Source: Globisporangium splendens
Lineage: Eukaryota; Oomycota; Peronosporomycetes; Pythiales; Pythiaceae
Direction of reading: 5' to 3'
NCBI GenBank assembly: GCA_006386115.1
Contig: VFIW01000027.1
Coordinates: forward strand, 406,272-470,271
Length of the DNA stretch: 64,000 bases
Shown: one piece after another, positions 53,301-63,157 of the stretch
Position numbering within the stretch: position 1 is the first letter of the stretch
Layout of the letters: each line of letters opens with the position of its first letter
Notes under the pieces: model-generated
Told to the model about the DNA's origin: nothing
Database searches by the model: none
The model's input: only the letters and a program-made list of their open reading frames with translations
Made by a program: the position numbers and the translations under genes

Positions 53301-53602
53301 AGCCGCTGGCTGCCGTACGCCGAGTTTGCTATAAATAGCAGCGAGCACGCCTCTACGGCCGTGACTCCGTTCTATTTTAACTCGCTGCGGCACCCGCGCG
53401 TACCCGCCACTCTGTTCGAGGGCGTCGAACGCTCTGCGGTGGGAGGGCAACTCGCTGCGCTCGATGCGAGCGCGCGATCTCCGTCACCGGACGTGGCGTC
53501 GACCGCTCACGTGGACGCGCGCGATGCGCCGCCTGTGCGATCGCGTTCCGAATCTGTCACGATCTTACCGGACAGCACGCAGAGTATTGACATCTCGGGA
53601 AC

Positions 53603-53715
53603 GGTACTGAGTTACGGTACTCGTGTCCCTAAAGATGGATCACCCACGGTACCGAGTTACGGTACTCGTGTCCCTAAAGATGGATCACCCACGGTACCGA
53701 GTTACGGTACTCGTG
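53603..53715 (+). repeat. 45-bp tandem repeat in G4 pol linker
   Basis: Two full units and a half unit (53603, 53648, 53693), 15 residues each (SYGTRVPKDGSPTVP), between the integrase core and the chromodomain. Confidence 0.9.
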
Positions 53716-54207
53716 CTAAAAATAGCCAGTCTCAGACGGAATCAGGCGACTGCTCGTGTGAGCGTCAGCCACGAATGGAAGGACGCGCGGTGTCACACAC
53801 CGGCGCAGAAATAGATCTCTCTGCAGCACGCGCTGCGAGAGCAACGACAAAGCAAGACAAAGCCGTCGCGGCAGCGCGCCAATTTGTCGATGAGCGCGCA
53901 GCATTGTTGCGTCGCGTACGCGACCAACTAGCTGCTGCGCAAGACAAGCAAAAGCTCTACGCCGATAAATCGGGTAGAAAGAACAAACAAACGTTTTGTG
54001 TGGGTGATAAAGTGCTTTTAAGCATTAAAAACCTACCAAACGATGCAGTCACAACGCTCCCCAGCGGGAGTAAGTTGTTGCCACGATTCATCGGGCCATA
54101 CACTGTTGTGGAGAAGATTGGAGACTTGAATTACAAGCTCGATCTCCCAACGAGAATGGCAACGCACCCCGTGTTCTACGTGGGTTTGCTTAAGCGCTAC
54201 CATGACG

Positions 54208-55752
54208 CTACTGTGGATTTTTATCCCAGTCCGGGAGAACGTCGGTCTCATCAGGGGGCTCAGACGCCGCCCATCGAGACACGAGCGCGTTGTGCCTCTC
54301 CCAAAGCGTCTTCACTCGCGGAGCGTACCTCGCGTGGAAGTGCTTCCCGCGGACATGGTACTCCTCCAGCATCTGACGAGCTTCCTTCAGCTCCGTCTCA
54401 AGCGCTGTCACCCTCTGCTTCAACAGCGAGGTTTCGTCCAGATATTGCTGGCGAAGGGTACGGACGGCTTGCTGTAGCGCCCCCAAAGACGATGCGTTCG
54501 CGTGAACCATCTGAACCATCGCATCTGGTGCAACCACCGATGCTGAAGCGAAGTAGGGCGCCACCTGTCCCGCTGATTGACAAGCAGGGACAGCGCCACT
54601 ACCATGTTGAGCGCCTGCTGCGTGTGCAGCGGCGTAAGGGGAACACCCACTACCTTGTGAAGTGGCGTGGGTACGATGTGTCGCAGAGCTCGTGGGAGCC
54701 TGCTGAGCGTCTTCGCGAAGACGTCCCGGATCTTGTTGACGCCTTTGAGGCGCAACTGAGGGACTGTCATTCGCGCGAGTAATTTGTCGCCTGTTACCAG
54801 CGCGACCACCCGCTCGCAGAGGCGTGCCACCGCCCTGCTTGGAGCGAAACAGACGAACACGGTCAACTGCAAATTGCATGCGTTGACTGCGTTGAGCTGT
54901 CGGATCGGTAGACACTGTGCGAGTGCTACCTCCCTTAATTTTATTGATGCACGACATGAAGTCGGCATCGTACTCTTCTTCAGTCTCTCCAACAAAGAGG
55001 ACGACTGGGATCGGGTGAATACGCAATTCCCCATTTTCACCCCGCAATCGCTTTTCACGCCAATTTTTAAATTGAGCGTCATAGTCCCGCGCACAAAGTC
55101 TGGCTCTCGCGAGCAGATTCGATGCGGTCTTGCCAGCCGGCCATAGTTCTGGCGGCGGCATTTCGGGCAGTGAGTACTTGAGCTCATCGTGAACGATGGC
55201 TCGCACTCCTGCCTCTTCGTTTGTAATGAGGACTTCGTGCTTCCTCTTACGATTGTTGACAGCCTCAACGGCGTCATTTTCCTCCTTCGTCCGATACATC
55301 GAGACGTCAGCGGATGGATCTCGCTCGAGCTCGTGGAGATAAGCGGCGTGTCGCTCGCTTTGCAACTCCTCGTACTCGACCCACTCGTCGACGGAGCCGA
55401 GCTTCACGGTGAGCGCTCCCTCGTCTTCAAGCGAGCTCCCGTCATTGTCAACGACGAGGAATTCCTCAGTCGCTTCCTCCTCTTCCAAAGCACGCGCGAA
55501 CAGCGGCTTCACGGAAGGGAGATCTCCGAATCGCAGCTCACTGCTTATACCAGGAGCGCTATCAGATGTGGGAGCAGACCTGCCGTCGCTCTCCGCAGGC
55601 ACGTCGACCGCATCCGCGGTGACCGTCGTTCGTCTTGCGCTCGACGCGACCTCTCTGTCTTCCTCGCGCTTGCGCAGAGTTTCGACGAGAGTGCCGACGC
55701 CTTCCCCTTTTTGTCGCGCGAGCTTCTCGCGGACAGCTTTGTTGGTGGCCAT
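54208..55752 (-). CDS. G4 antisense accessory ORF, intact (514 aa), coiled coil
   Basis: ATG at 55752 (the frame is open to 55794), 186 nt from the 3' LTR and running toward pol. About 970 nt lie beyond the pol stop, where no sense frame exists, so this is not a coding shadow. The last 575 nt are antisense to the chromodomain end. The product has a charged N-terminus, a very acidic middle (EEEEATEEF, DEWVEYEELQ), a basic NLS-like NNRKRKHE, a conserved-looking central block (LLARARLCARDYDAQFKNW), a Gln/Ala/Ser-rich part and a C-terminal coiled coil (QQAVRTLRQQYLDETSLLKQ, VTALETELKEARQMLEEY). No known domain recognised. Intact while G4 pol has frame changes. Confidence 0.7.
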   Translation of the reverse strand: MATNKAVREKLARQKGEGVGTLVETLRKREEDREVASSARRTTVTADAVDVPAESDGRSAPTSDSAPGISSELRFGDLPSVKPLFARALEEEEATEEFLVVDNDGSSLEDEGALTVKLGSVDEWVEYEELQSERHAAYLHELERDPSADVSMYRTKEENDAVEAVNNRKRKHEVLITNEEAGVRAIVHDELKYSLPEMPPPELWPAGKTASNLLARARLCARDYDAQFKNWREKRLRGENGELRIHPIPVVLFVGETEEEYDADFMSCINKIKGGSTRTVSTDPTAQRSQRMQFAVDRVRLFRSKQGGGTPLRAGGRAGNRRQITRANDSPSVAPQRRQQDPGRLREDAQQAPTSSATHRTHATSQGSGCSPYAAAHAAGAQHGSGAVPACQSAGQVAPYFASASVVAPDAMVQMVHANASSLGALQQAVRTLRQQYLDETSLLKQRVTALETELKEARQMLEEYHVRGKHFHARYAPRVKTLWERHNALVSRWAASEPPDETDVLPDWDKNPQ

Positions 55753-55924
55753 GATACTCACGTGCGCGAGCACAGTGACTATATATGCCAACACTCGGTG
55801 AAATTAACGCACGCGTCGCCGCTGTGCTCTTTCCCGAGGAATACACGAATGTTCCCCTTTCTCGGCGCACACGCGCGAGATCCACACGTTTCTCACACCG
55901 ACCCTTCGAGTGTTTCGCACTTTA

Positions 55925-55937
55925 AGTGGGGGGGTGG
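55925..55937 (+). other. G4 polypurine tract
   Basis: AGTGGGGGGGTGG immediately before the 3' LTR. Confidence 0.7.
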
Positions 55938-56471
55938 TGTAACGGGGCTACACTGTAACATGGTTACGCACTTGTGTTGTGCCACACAACCAAACCGAAC
56001 CTTGCGGTACGTAGAGTACTCGCAACAAGTTTAAGACCGAACCATGAGGTTCGTCGTACTTGCTCGAACCTTCACGGTGGAGCCGGCAGCCAGTCTGAGT
56101 GACGGCGCCTCCGATTGGACATAATTGAACATGCATTTCATCCAATCACATAAGACAACTAGCGTTAGTCTGTCATAGCCACTCATTGCCCCATGGGGAG
56201 TAATTACACTTGAGATTGCTATTGTTCATAGTTACATAAAGATAATCCAGGTTGTCCTACAGAGGGCAACCTCCAACAAATAAACAGTTCCATTTTTATC
56301 GTTAACTGAGTCTTTGGTTATCGACGGTTACTCTATAGAGACCTATAGGTAACCGATTGTTGCACTGCAGGAAGCAGGCAACCGCTCTCGGAACAGAGTC
56401 CTTGAGAGAAGCGTTGCATACGCTTCCTCACACACGTACCGTGCTGCGTAACTCGGAAGTGTCCGGTTACA
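55938..56471 (+). repeat. G4 3' LTR
   Basis: 534 bp, about 5 differences from the 5' LTR. Confidence 0.9.
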
Positions 56472-56476
56472 CAAAA
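56472..56476. repeat. TSD CAAAA of G4, right
   Basis: Matches 47978-47982. Confidence 0.9.
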
Positions 56477-58285
56477 GCTCAAGAAACAAGACTACGAAGA
56501 AGTGTATCGCGTCAAGATATGTCACGTTGCAGCAGAGATTACCAAGACCCCACCAGATGTGCAAAAACTGATCAAGAAGTACCAAGGTGTTTTTTCGGAA
56601 GCGCTGCCGGATGGGTTGCCTCCTCGACGAAGTGTCGAGTTTGAGTTGTGCATGAAACCAGACGCCACGCCCATGCCGAAAGAATTTTCTGGGGGAGAGT
56701 CTGTGCCTCAAATTCACTCCGCCATGGCCGCGTCATACAGTTCAATATCGCTCGCACCTGCAGAGCGCAAGACATTCATCAACTCATACAGAAAAGACAG
56801 GAATTTCGCGACGCATGGGAAAATCAAAACTCGTCGGACAAGTTCGTAAAGATGGATGAGCTGCTCTATCTCCGCACGCAGAATAGCACTCTCCGTTTGT
56901 GTGTGCCAGATGATTATCAACTTCGCACGAAGATCATAGCGAGTTTCCATGATTCAGCCATCGCAGCACATCCAGGTATCCGCCGTACATTCCTCCGAAT
57001 TGTGCAATGGTATTATTGGAAGAGTATGGAGAGGGACATACACGACTACGTCAGCAGCTGTGAGACTTGTGCAAGATGGAAGCACAGCAACGCAAAAAAG
57101 AATGGCAAGCTGATTCCTATCCCTATCCCAGAAGAATGCTGGGAAGTTGTTTCAATGGACTTCATCACTGGACTTCCAGAGTCGAATGGATTCGATGCTA
57201 TTTTTACTGCCGTCAATAAACTCTCCAAGCGAGCAAAGTACGCCGCAGTCAAGACAACACACGACGCCGAAAAAATTGCTCATGCCTTCTTCGATAACGT
57301 AGTTCGCCACCACGGAATACCAGCTGTCATCATAAGCGACAGAGATCCAAAGTTCACGTCGCACTTTTGGCGCTCGTTAGCCAAGATGATGGGAATCAAG
57401 TTGAACATGACCACGTCGCACCGTGCCCAAGCTGACGGTCAAACAGAACGACAAAACCTTATATTGGAAGACGCACTTCGGTGCATGACGTCGCACCACG
57501 GACGTGACTGGTCTGAAAAGTTGGCAACGATAGAGTACGCGCACGCAACATTGACAAGCGCGTCAACTGGACTTTCGCCTTTTGAAATCGACACTGGACG
57601 CAAAGAGCGTCATCCGGTGGGACTATCGGCAGCAAGTGATACGAACAAACGCAAAGAAGCAACCGACATTGCTGAGATTGCAAAAAACTTCCACGGTGAC
57701 CGAGAAAAGATTATTGACAAAGCGAAGAGACAATTAAAGCAAGCGCAAGAGTCCCAGAAACGCTACTACGACCAAAAGCGCAGCAACGTCACATTCAAGA
57801 CTGGAGATTTAGTGACGCTCGACACACGTCGCCTACTGCTGCAACACGCAGCGCAGGACATGGAAGTGAAAAGAGCCAAACTTGCGGCAAGGAAGATAGG
57901 ACCGTTTCCGATTGAAAAGATGATCAACGACAACGTCGCAAGGTTAAAACTGCCAAGTCGCATGAGAAGGATGAATCCGTCGTTTAACGTTGACATTTTA
58001 TCGCACTATGTGCCAAATCATGACCGCTTCAAAACTCGACCACTCCCGAAAGCTTCGCGCGTCTACATTGATGAAGGTACCGGCGACGAGATGTGTATCG
58101 TCGAGAAGTTACTTCGCCAACGCCGAGTAAACCGCAAGACGCAATGGTTGATAAAGTGGCACGGCTTTCCTGAGCACGAAGCGACATGGGAAAATGAAGG
58201 CAATGTCAAAAACGTCTCCCATTGGAATGTTCTCGTCGGAGAATATCAACAGCTCCAACGAGAAGTCAATCGCGGGAGGATGTAA
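56477..58285 (+). pseudogene. G2 pol with RT/RNase H deleted; integrase and chromodomain
   Basis: Resumes after G4 with the pre-RT region (VFSEALPDGLPPRRSVEFEL). Near 56690 it jumps to integrase sequence; RT catalytic motifs and RNase H are absent. From about 56750 it is open to the end: integrase zinc finger (HPGIRRTF...CETCARWK), DDE core (SMDFITGLP, ISDRDPKF, AQADGQTERQN), C-terminal domain and chromodomain (MCIVEKLLRQRR...WLIKWHGFPEHEATWE). Stops right at the LTR, leaving no room for an antisense ORF. Confidence 0.85.
58272..58280 (+). other. G2 polypurine tract
   Basis: GCGGGAGGA directly before the G2 3' LTR, overlapping the end of pol. Confidence 0.65.
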
Positions 58286-58625
58286 GGGTCGACGGTACCA
58301 CGATGGTACAATGTACCAATATTTCGGTATATCGGAATATTGGTAGATGATTACGACACCTTTAGGAATGATTGTATGTTTATGCATAGGTAAAGATATG
58401 GCGAGAACCCATCTGTTATCTCAGAAGCGATCCTGTCCACAAAAAAGGAAGAAAAATCAGATATGAGAAAATCCAGTAAAAAATCAAGTAGCACGCAAGA
58501 GAAAGAAAGAGAGTAGGAAGAGTCCCAAGGGGCCAAGGACCAGCAACAAAGTAGTTGAGTTTTTCTTAAACAGTTTTCTCAATCTCACTTCTCAATTTGC
58601 CATCAACTACACAAGCCTCCTTACA
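58281..58625 (+). repeat. G2 3' LTR
   Basis: 345 bp, TGTAAGGGTC...CCTCCTTACA. Flanked on the right by GAATG (58626-58630), the complement of the CATTC beside the inverted partner at 18923-19268. Confidence 0.85.
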
Positions 58626-59075
58626 GAATGCCCAGCTCTTCGCTCTCCCAGCGAGCTTGGACATCGCGAAATCGACCTGTTGCTCTGGGTCATGGATTTG
58701 CCCAGAGCGAATCGCGGCGTCGATTTCAACAAACCATCGGAGGAGAGGCTCCTTGTCTCCTCCGCCATACTTCGCGACATCAAGCTTTACAGCTTTCTGT
58801 CGTGGGGGTTGTACCTGCGCAGCAACTGCGCGGGTTGCTCCTCTTCCACGCTCCTCTGCCTCTTTCTGCAGGAACCCTGTCGCCGCGAGACGATGCTGCT
58901 CCGGCGGGAAGGTGGCAAGGATGGCGAAGATTGACTTTTCGCCAACGACCTTCCCCAGTCGTTGCAGGGCACTCCACTCGAGGTCACTCAAGTGGAGACA
59001 ATCATCCCACGTGATTGTCGGACTCGCGGTTGACGCGGGATCGACCCCCAACATGGTTTCTTCGTCAGCATTCAT
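58626..59075 (-). pseudogene. G1 gag, N-terminal part
   Basis: ATG at 59075 (MNADEETMLGVDP). Capsid-like region: LSDLEWSALQRLG, KYGGGDKEPLLRWFVEIDA, GRAKSWAF, where G2 is inserted. Continues at 19269 on the other strand. Confidence 0.85.
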
Positions 59076-59114
59076 TGCTGACGGCTCTCGCTCTGTGGTT
59101 GGACGGACCACTAA

Positions 59115-59123
59115 GTGCTACCA
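59115..59123 (-). other. G1 primer binding site
   Basis: TGGTAGCAC on the minus strand, 2 nt from the G1 5' LTR. Confidence 0.65.
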
Positions 59124-59125
59124 GG

Positions 59126-59517
59126 TGTAGCGGGAATGCCCGTTACACGGCGTACACGTGCGTTGAGGAAGCGCAGGTGAGAGGAAGGGCACAGCGGTAA
59201 CGCTGTGTCCAAAAGAAGGAAGGGAGCTTTGCACGATAACGTGCAAAAAGAGAAGTGAATTGAAATCTTAAGGTTTGAAATGCAAATCTGATGGGTTGTT
59301 CCTACGGCGTCTTCGATTGGTAGATAGTCGGGTGTGCAATCCGACTATCATCCAATGAGATTAAACTTAATGGAATGTCCTTATTGGCTAAAAATGCAAT
59401 TGGCTACATGCATTGTTCATGGGTTAACGGGTGGTTTGTAGAGGGTGGTAGAACCTGTGTGGGTATGACCCACACTCTCTGGACCCAAGAACCCATGAAA
59501 TGGGAAGCCCCATTACA
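59126..59517 (-). repeat. G1 5' LTR (right)
   Basis: 392-bp direct repeat of 14664-15055, about 17 differences. Confidence 0.9.
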
Positions 59518-59522
59518 CCATT
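59518..59522. repeat. TSD CCATT of element G1, right
   Basis: Matches 14659-14663. Confidence 0.85.
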
Positions 59523-59770
59523 CACAAGCACACCAATCGAAGAAGAGATGCTGAGACTCTCGGTGTTGTTGCTTGCTGGCACAGTGGGGAAGCCGATCGA
59601 ATAGACTCGTTCTTCTCGCACGTCGGCAACCGAAGACAAAGCACTCACCTTTTCCACGAGCTCAAACGTCGCGGCTTCAAAGCGCACCTGGTTGCTGATC
59701 CAGAAACTCGTGGAGCGCTTAAAGAGCTGCTCGGCGGCTCCCGATTCTTGACGCAGCAGGTTGTTCAGCT
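59523..59770 (-). pseudogene. Subtilisin-like protease, prodomain part
   Basis: Encodes ELNNLLRQESGAAEQLFKR, then STSFWISNQVRFEA, LVEKVSALSSVADVREE, ending VLVNG at the G1 target site. The pattern is that of an inhibitor-type propeptide directly before the mature APEWGIAKIQ start found at 14663. The 5' end (signal peptide) is cut off by a LINE tail at 59771. Confidence 0.8.
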
Positions 59771-60763
59771 CTTTATAAGGTGAGGTATATTTAGGTTCAT
59801 CGTCGTGACCTACAATATCCATTCTCCTACCTAATCTTCATTGCGAATTTCATCTAGGAGTGTAAATGTGTCTACAGCGCGGATTGCAATAGATCACTTC
59901 TGAATGCTAAATAATCTTTGACCAGGATGGCATGTTCTCTTGGTCCTATGTGAGGCTGCCTTGTGTTGTCCATGACCGTGGGTCTTCCGAACTTCGCACA
60001 AGCCAATGCATGACGTCGTTGTCAAGATCCTGGGTGAGATTGTTGAAAGCAGCTCGATGAGTTGGGAAGTGAACCTGCGTTGAGGTTCTGGTGTCCATGG
60101 CTAGGTTGGCGGCTGAGTCCGCCATCTTGTTGAAGGCACGGTAGTGATGGTACCATCCTCGGATGTCGATGCAATCCGCGAGTCGTCGACTTGTCTGGTA
60201 TAGTCGTGCCAATCGGTGCTGTCGAGGGGACCGATGCATTCTCTGTTGGGAGATAATGAGTGCACTGTCTCCAATCACGTACAACGGTTCGAAGTGACTG
60301 CGTTGGGCTTCTCGGAGTCCGTGTATGAGACCCCAGTACTCGGCAAAGTTGTTGGTCGTGTCCTTCCTGCTATACGCCATGCTCGCGGCCCAAATTAAAC
60401 TGGCTGTGTGCGAGTCCTTATGGACACGCACGATGATGGATCCAGTCCCTCCTGGTCCTGGATTGCCGCGTGATCCACCATCGAAAAACAACAGGTAAAC
60501 GCCGCGAGTATCACTTGGAGTCAAGGGGAGGGCGTCGGTTTGGCTGAGAAAGCAGTCGACATATGCCTTGAGAACTGCTGCAAACGTGTGACCGTCCGAG
60601 TCTCCAGCTTGCGCTTCAGCGAGTCGTGTGAGGTTTCGCATTCCTGCCTCTAATCTGGTCATCATGATCGCCATCTCAGCAGTCGATTTGATTGGATCCG
60701 AATCCATGCGTCGCAGATGCGCACACCAAATGGCATGTATGAGCGACGCGCTCATATATCGCC
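59771..60763 (-). mobile_element. LINE copy B, 5'-truncated
   Basis: 3' end with RNase H domain (FDGGSRGNPGPGG, FAEYWGLIHGL, IGDSAL), 3'UTR and CTTATAAAG tail. One missing T near 59975 shifts the C-terminal frame (EDPRSWTT instead of EDPRSLDN). Its 5' boundary joins LINE copy A at 60763/60764. Confidence 0.85.
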
Positions 60764-61049
60764 TCCTATGTGAGGCTGCCTTGTGTTGTCCAATGACCTT
60801 GGATCTTCCGAACTTCGCATAAGCCAATGCATGACGTCGTTGTCAAGATCCTGGATGAGATTGTTGAAAGCAGCTCTTTGAGTTGGGAAGTGAACCTGCG
60901 TTGAGGTTCTGGTGTTCATGGCTAGGTTGGCGGCTGAGTCCGCCATCTTGTTGAAGGCACGGTAGTGATGGTACCATCCTCGGATGTCGATGCAATCCGC
61001 GAGTCGTCGACTTGTCAGGTATAAACGTGCCAACCGGTGCTGTCGAGGG

Positions 61050-61062
61050 GACCGATGCATTC
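61050..61062. repeat. 13-bp TSD, left copy
   Basis: GACCGATGCATTC, repeated at 61173-61185 around the short LINE insertion. Confidence 0.9.
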
Positions 61063-61172
61063 TTTATCTTTATCTTTATAAGGTGAGGTATATTTAGGTT
61101 CATCTTCGTGACCTACAATATCCATTCTCCTACCTAATCTTCATTGCGAATTTCATCTAGGAGTGTAAATGT
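61063..61172 (-). mobile_element. Extremely truncated LINE insertion (110 bp)
   Basis: Consists only of about 90 bp of LINE 3'UTR and a tail of three ATAAAG-like units. Perfect 13-bp TSD. It interrupts the RNase H region of copy A. Confidence 0.9.
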
Positions 61173-63157
61173 GACCGATGCATTCGCTGTTGGGAGATAA
61201 TGAGTGCACTGTCTCCAATCACGTACAACGGTTCGAAGTGACTCCGTTGGGCTTCTCGGAGTCCGTGTATGAGACCCCAGTACTCGGCAAAGTTGTTGGT
61301 CGTGTCCTTCCTGCTATACGCCATGCTGGCGACCCAAATTAAACTGGCTGTGTGCGAGTCCTTGTGGACACGCACGATAATGGATCCAGTCCCTCCTGGT
61401 CCTGGATTGCCGCGTGATCCACCATCGAAGAACAACAGGTAAACGCCGCGAGTATCACTTGGAGTCAAGGGGATGGCGTCGGTTTGGCTGAGAAAGCAGT
61501 TGACATATGCCTTGAGAACTGCTGCAACCGTGCGACCGTCCGAGTCTCCAGCTTGCGCTTCAGCGAGTCGTGTGAGGTTTCGCATTCCTGCCTCTAATCT
61601 GGCCATCATGATCGCCATCTCAGCAGTCGATTCGATTGGATCCGAATCCATGCGTCGCAGATGCGCACACCAAACGGCATGTATGAGCGACGCGCTCATA
61701 TATCGCCACAGCATGTGTGCGACGGGATAGAGATGATCTTGGAGATGTTCATTGGAGAACTTGTGTCCGATAATGTGTCTCTTGATCGTGGTCCATGCAT
61801 GCCTTGGAGTTTGTGGTAGATCCAGACTGAAGATCCAGATTGCGGGGTCGTGACCAGGAGTGATTCCGATCTTCGCCCATAGCGCATAAAAGTAGTTCCA
61901 CACGAGTTTGGCTCTCGGACACTCCCAGAATAGATGTTGAACAGAAGATTGGACAACTTGGGAGCATTCGGGATTCGAGCAGGACAGATCAGCTTTCTCA
62001 TAGTTCCACATGGAGAGTCGGTTGGCTTTCAGCCGGAGAAGAGTCTGAGCCGTATAAGCAGTAATCCCTTGGATGTTGTGTAATTCGCTCCATTGGATTA
62101 ATTGTAGTCCTGGCCACAGAGATCCTGCTGTATGGACAGCTTTGTTGACTGCTGCATCTCGAGTATCTTTGCCAATTTGTGTCCTCGTTACTGCAACTTG
62201 TTGCCGATAGAAAGATCTGGTGGTATTGTATCGTCCGTTGCCACCCCATAGTTGCACGATTCTTGTGAAGCGTGGATGTGCATGGAACGACACCTTCTGC
62301 CCGTTCAAGTCTCTTGTTGCCATGACGTCACAGTCCATTGCGGAGTGGACTGTATGCGTAGCTTTGACTAGGGTCGTGTCGACGTGGGTCAGAGTTGCTT
62401 CACTGGTGTGCAGATGCCATTCGTGGTTATAATGACGTTCCCCGTTGTACAGCCGAAGCACATTTGTTTGCTGTGGTCGATACAGGAGCTGTGGGAAGTT
62501 GGATACCAACGTAGCACATAACCGCTCGAGCGCTCGAATAGACGGCCGGGAGAATCTGGAGATTCCACATGTTGGGATGAAGTTAAGCACTCCTGGTCTT
62601 ATCCACTCCCATCGAAGTATGTCACCCAGTTGTGCTGTTCCAACTGATAATGATGTGTGAGCAAGCTTGTGAGGGGAGCCGTTGGAATCAAGAAGCCACC
62701 CATCTGCAGTCGAGGTCATGTATGGCAGCCATTCTGCACAGAATGTCCCACGTAGCTTTCGTCCTTCGGCGATGATACCTGGAAGCCTGTCAGACATTTT
62801 AGAGCTGAGGTCGATCTGGAACACATCGCCGTCCCATTGAGTCTGCACAATTGTCGACTTGAAGTGCTCGTAACACCAACGTACATTATCACGTTCTCTG
62901 GTCTCATAGGGTCGAGAATGGAGCGACGCACACAATGCTGCGCCAGTTGTCCACATGTTATCACGAAGCTGGGGTGGCCGCCTTGGAATTGCATCGAGCG
63001 GCGTGATGTACGTCGAAGAAGCCCTTGTGTTGTACAGCAAGATTTCCCCGATGACCTGATCGATGTGAGAGGTTGTGATTGCCCATCTGGAGACTGCTGT
63101 GGCACTCATCGTCATCAGCTCAGTTCTGATGTTGGGTACTGACAAGCCTCCATTCAT
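61157..63157 (-). pseudogene. LINE copy A ORF, post-RT and RNase H part
   Basis: 666 codons open from the ATG at 63157: MNGGLSVPNIRT, a long thumb/connection region, Cys/His cluster (CSNPEC...H....C), FDGGSRGNPGPGG and FAEYWGLIHGL. It is in a different frame from the RT piece because the A-run at 63155-63160 has six As instead of seven. Truncated at the end by the 110-bp insertion. Confidence 0.85.
61173..61185. repeat. 13-bp TSD, right copy
   Basis: GACCGATGCATTC. Confidence 0.9.

Larger units (their letters stand above)
49617..54782 (+). pseudogene. G4 pol, nearly intact with two frame changes
   Basis: Protease (VLVDCGASQNFV, LGMPWLAKHQPWIDW) in the -1 frame to gag. A frame change lies between 50370 and 50636. 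RT (SYFDDIFVHSR), RNase H (VVCDASDFAIGCAL) and the integrase zinc finger follow. One extra nucleotide near 52856 (SCE-A instead of SCEVCQR) shifts the frame before the DDE core (MDFVFGFP, SDRDPRF, HPETDGQTERVN). The chromodomain (QRHYHVERLLRV...SSWEPAERL) ends at 54782. The linker has a 45-bp tandem repeat. Confidence 0.9.
47983..56471 (+). mobile_element. Full-length Ty3/Gypsy element G4
   Basis: 8.49 kb with 534-bp LTRs differing at about 5 positions, a perfect CAAAA TSD, PBS (48519), gag, pol, an antisense ORF and a PPT. It is the youngest insertion of the nest, placed inside G2 pol. Confidence 0.95.
14664..59517 (-). mobile_element. Outer Ty3/Gypsy element G1 with all nested insertions
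   Basis: Two 392-bp direct LTRs bound this 44.85-kb block, and a perfect 5-bp TSD (CCATT) flanks it. Orientation is minus: the primer binding site adjoins the right LTR and the polypurine tract adjoins the left LTR. The LTRs differ at about 17 positions (about 4%, counted by eye), the highest of the pairs here, so G1 is oldest. Its gag was interrupted by G2, and its antisense ORF by G3 copies. An inversion then placed gag-C and pol on the plus strand (19269-24307). Confidence 0.85.
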
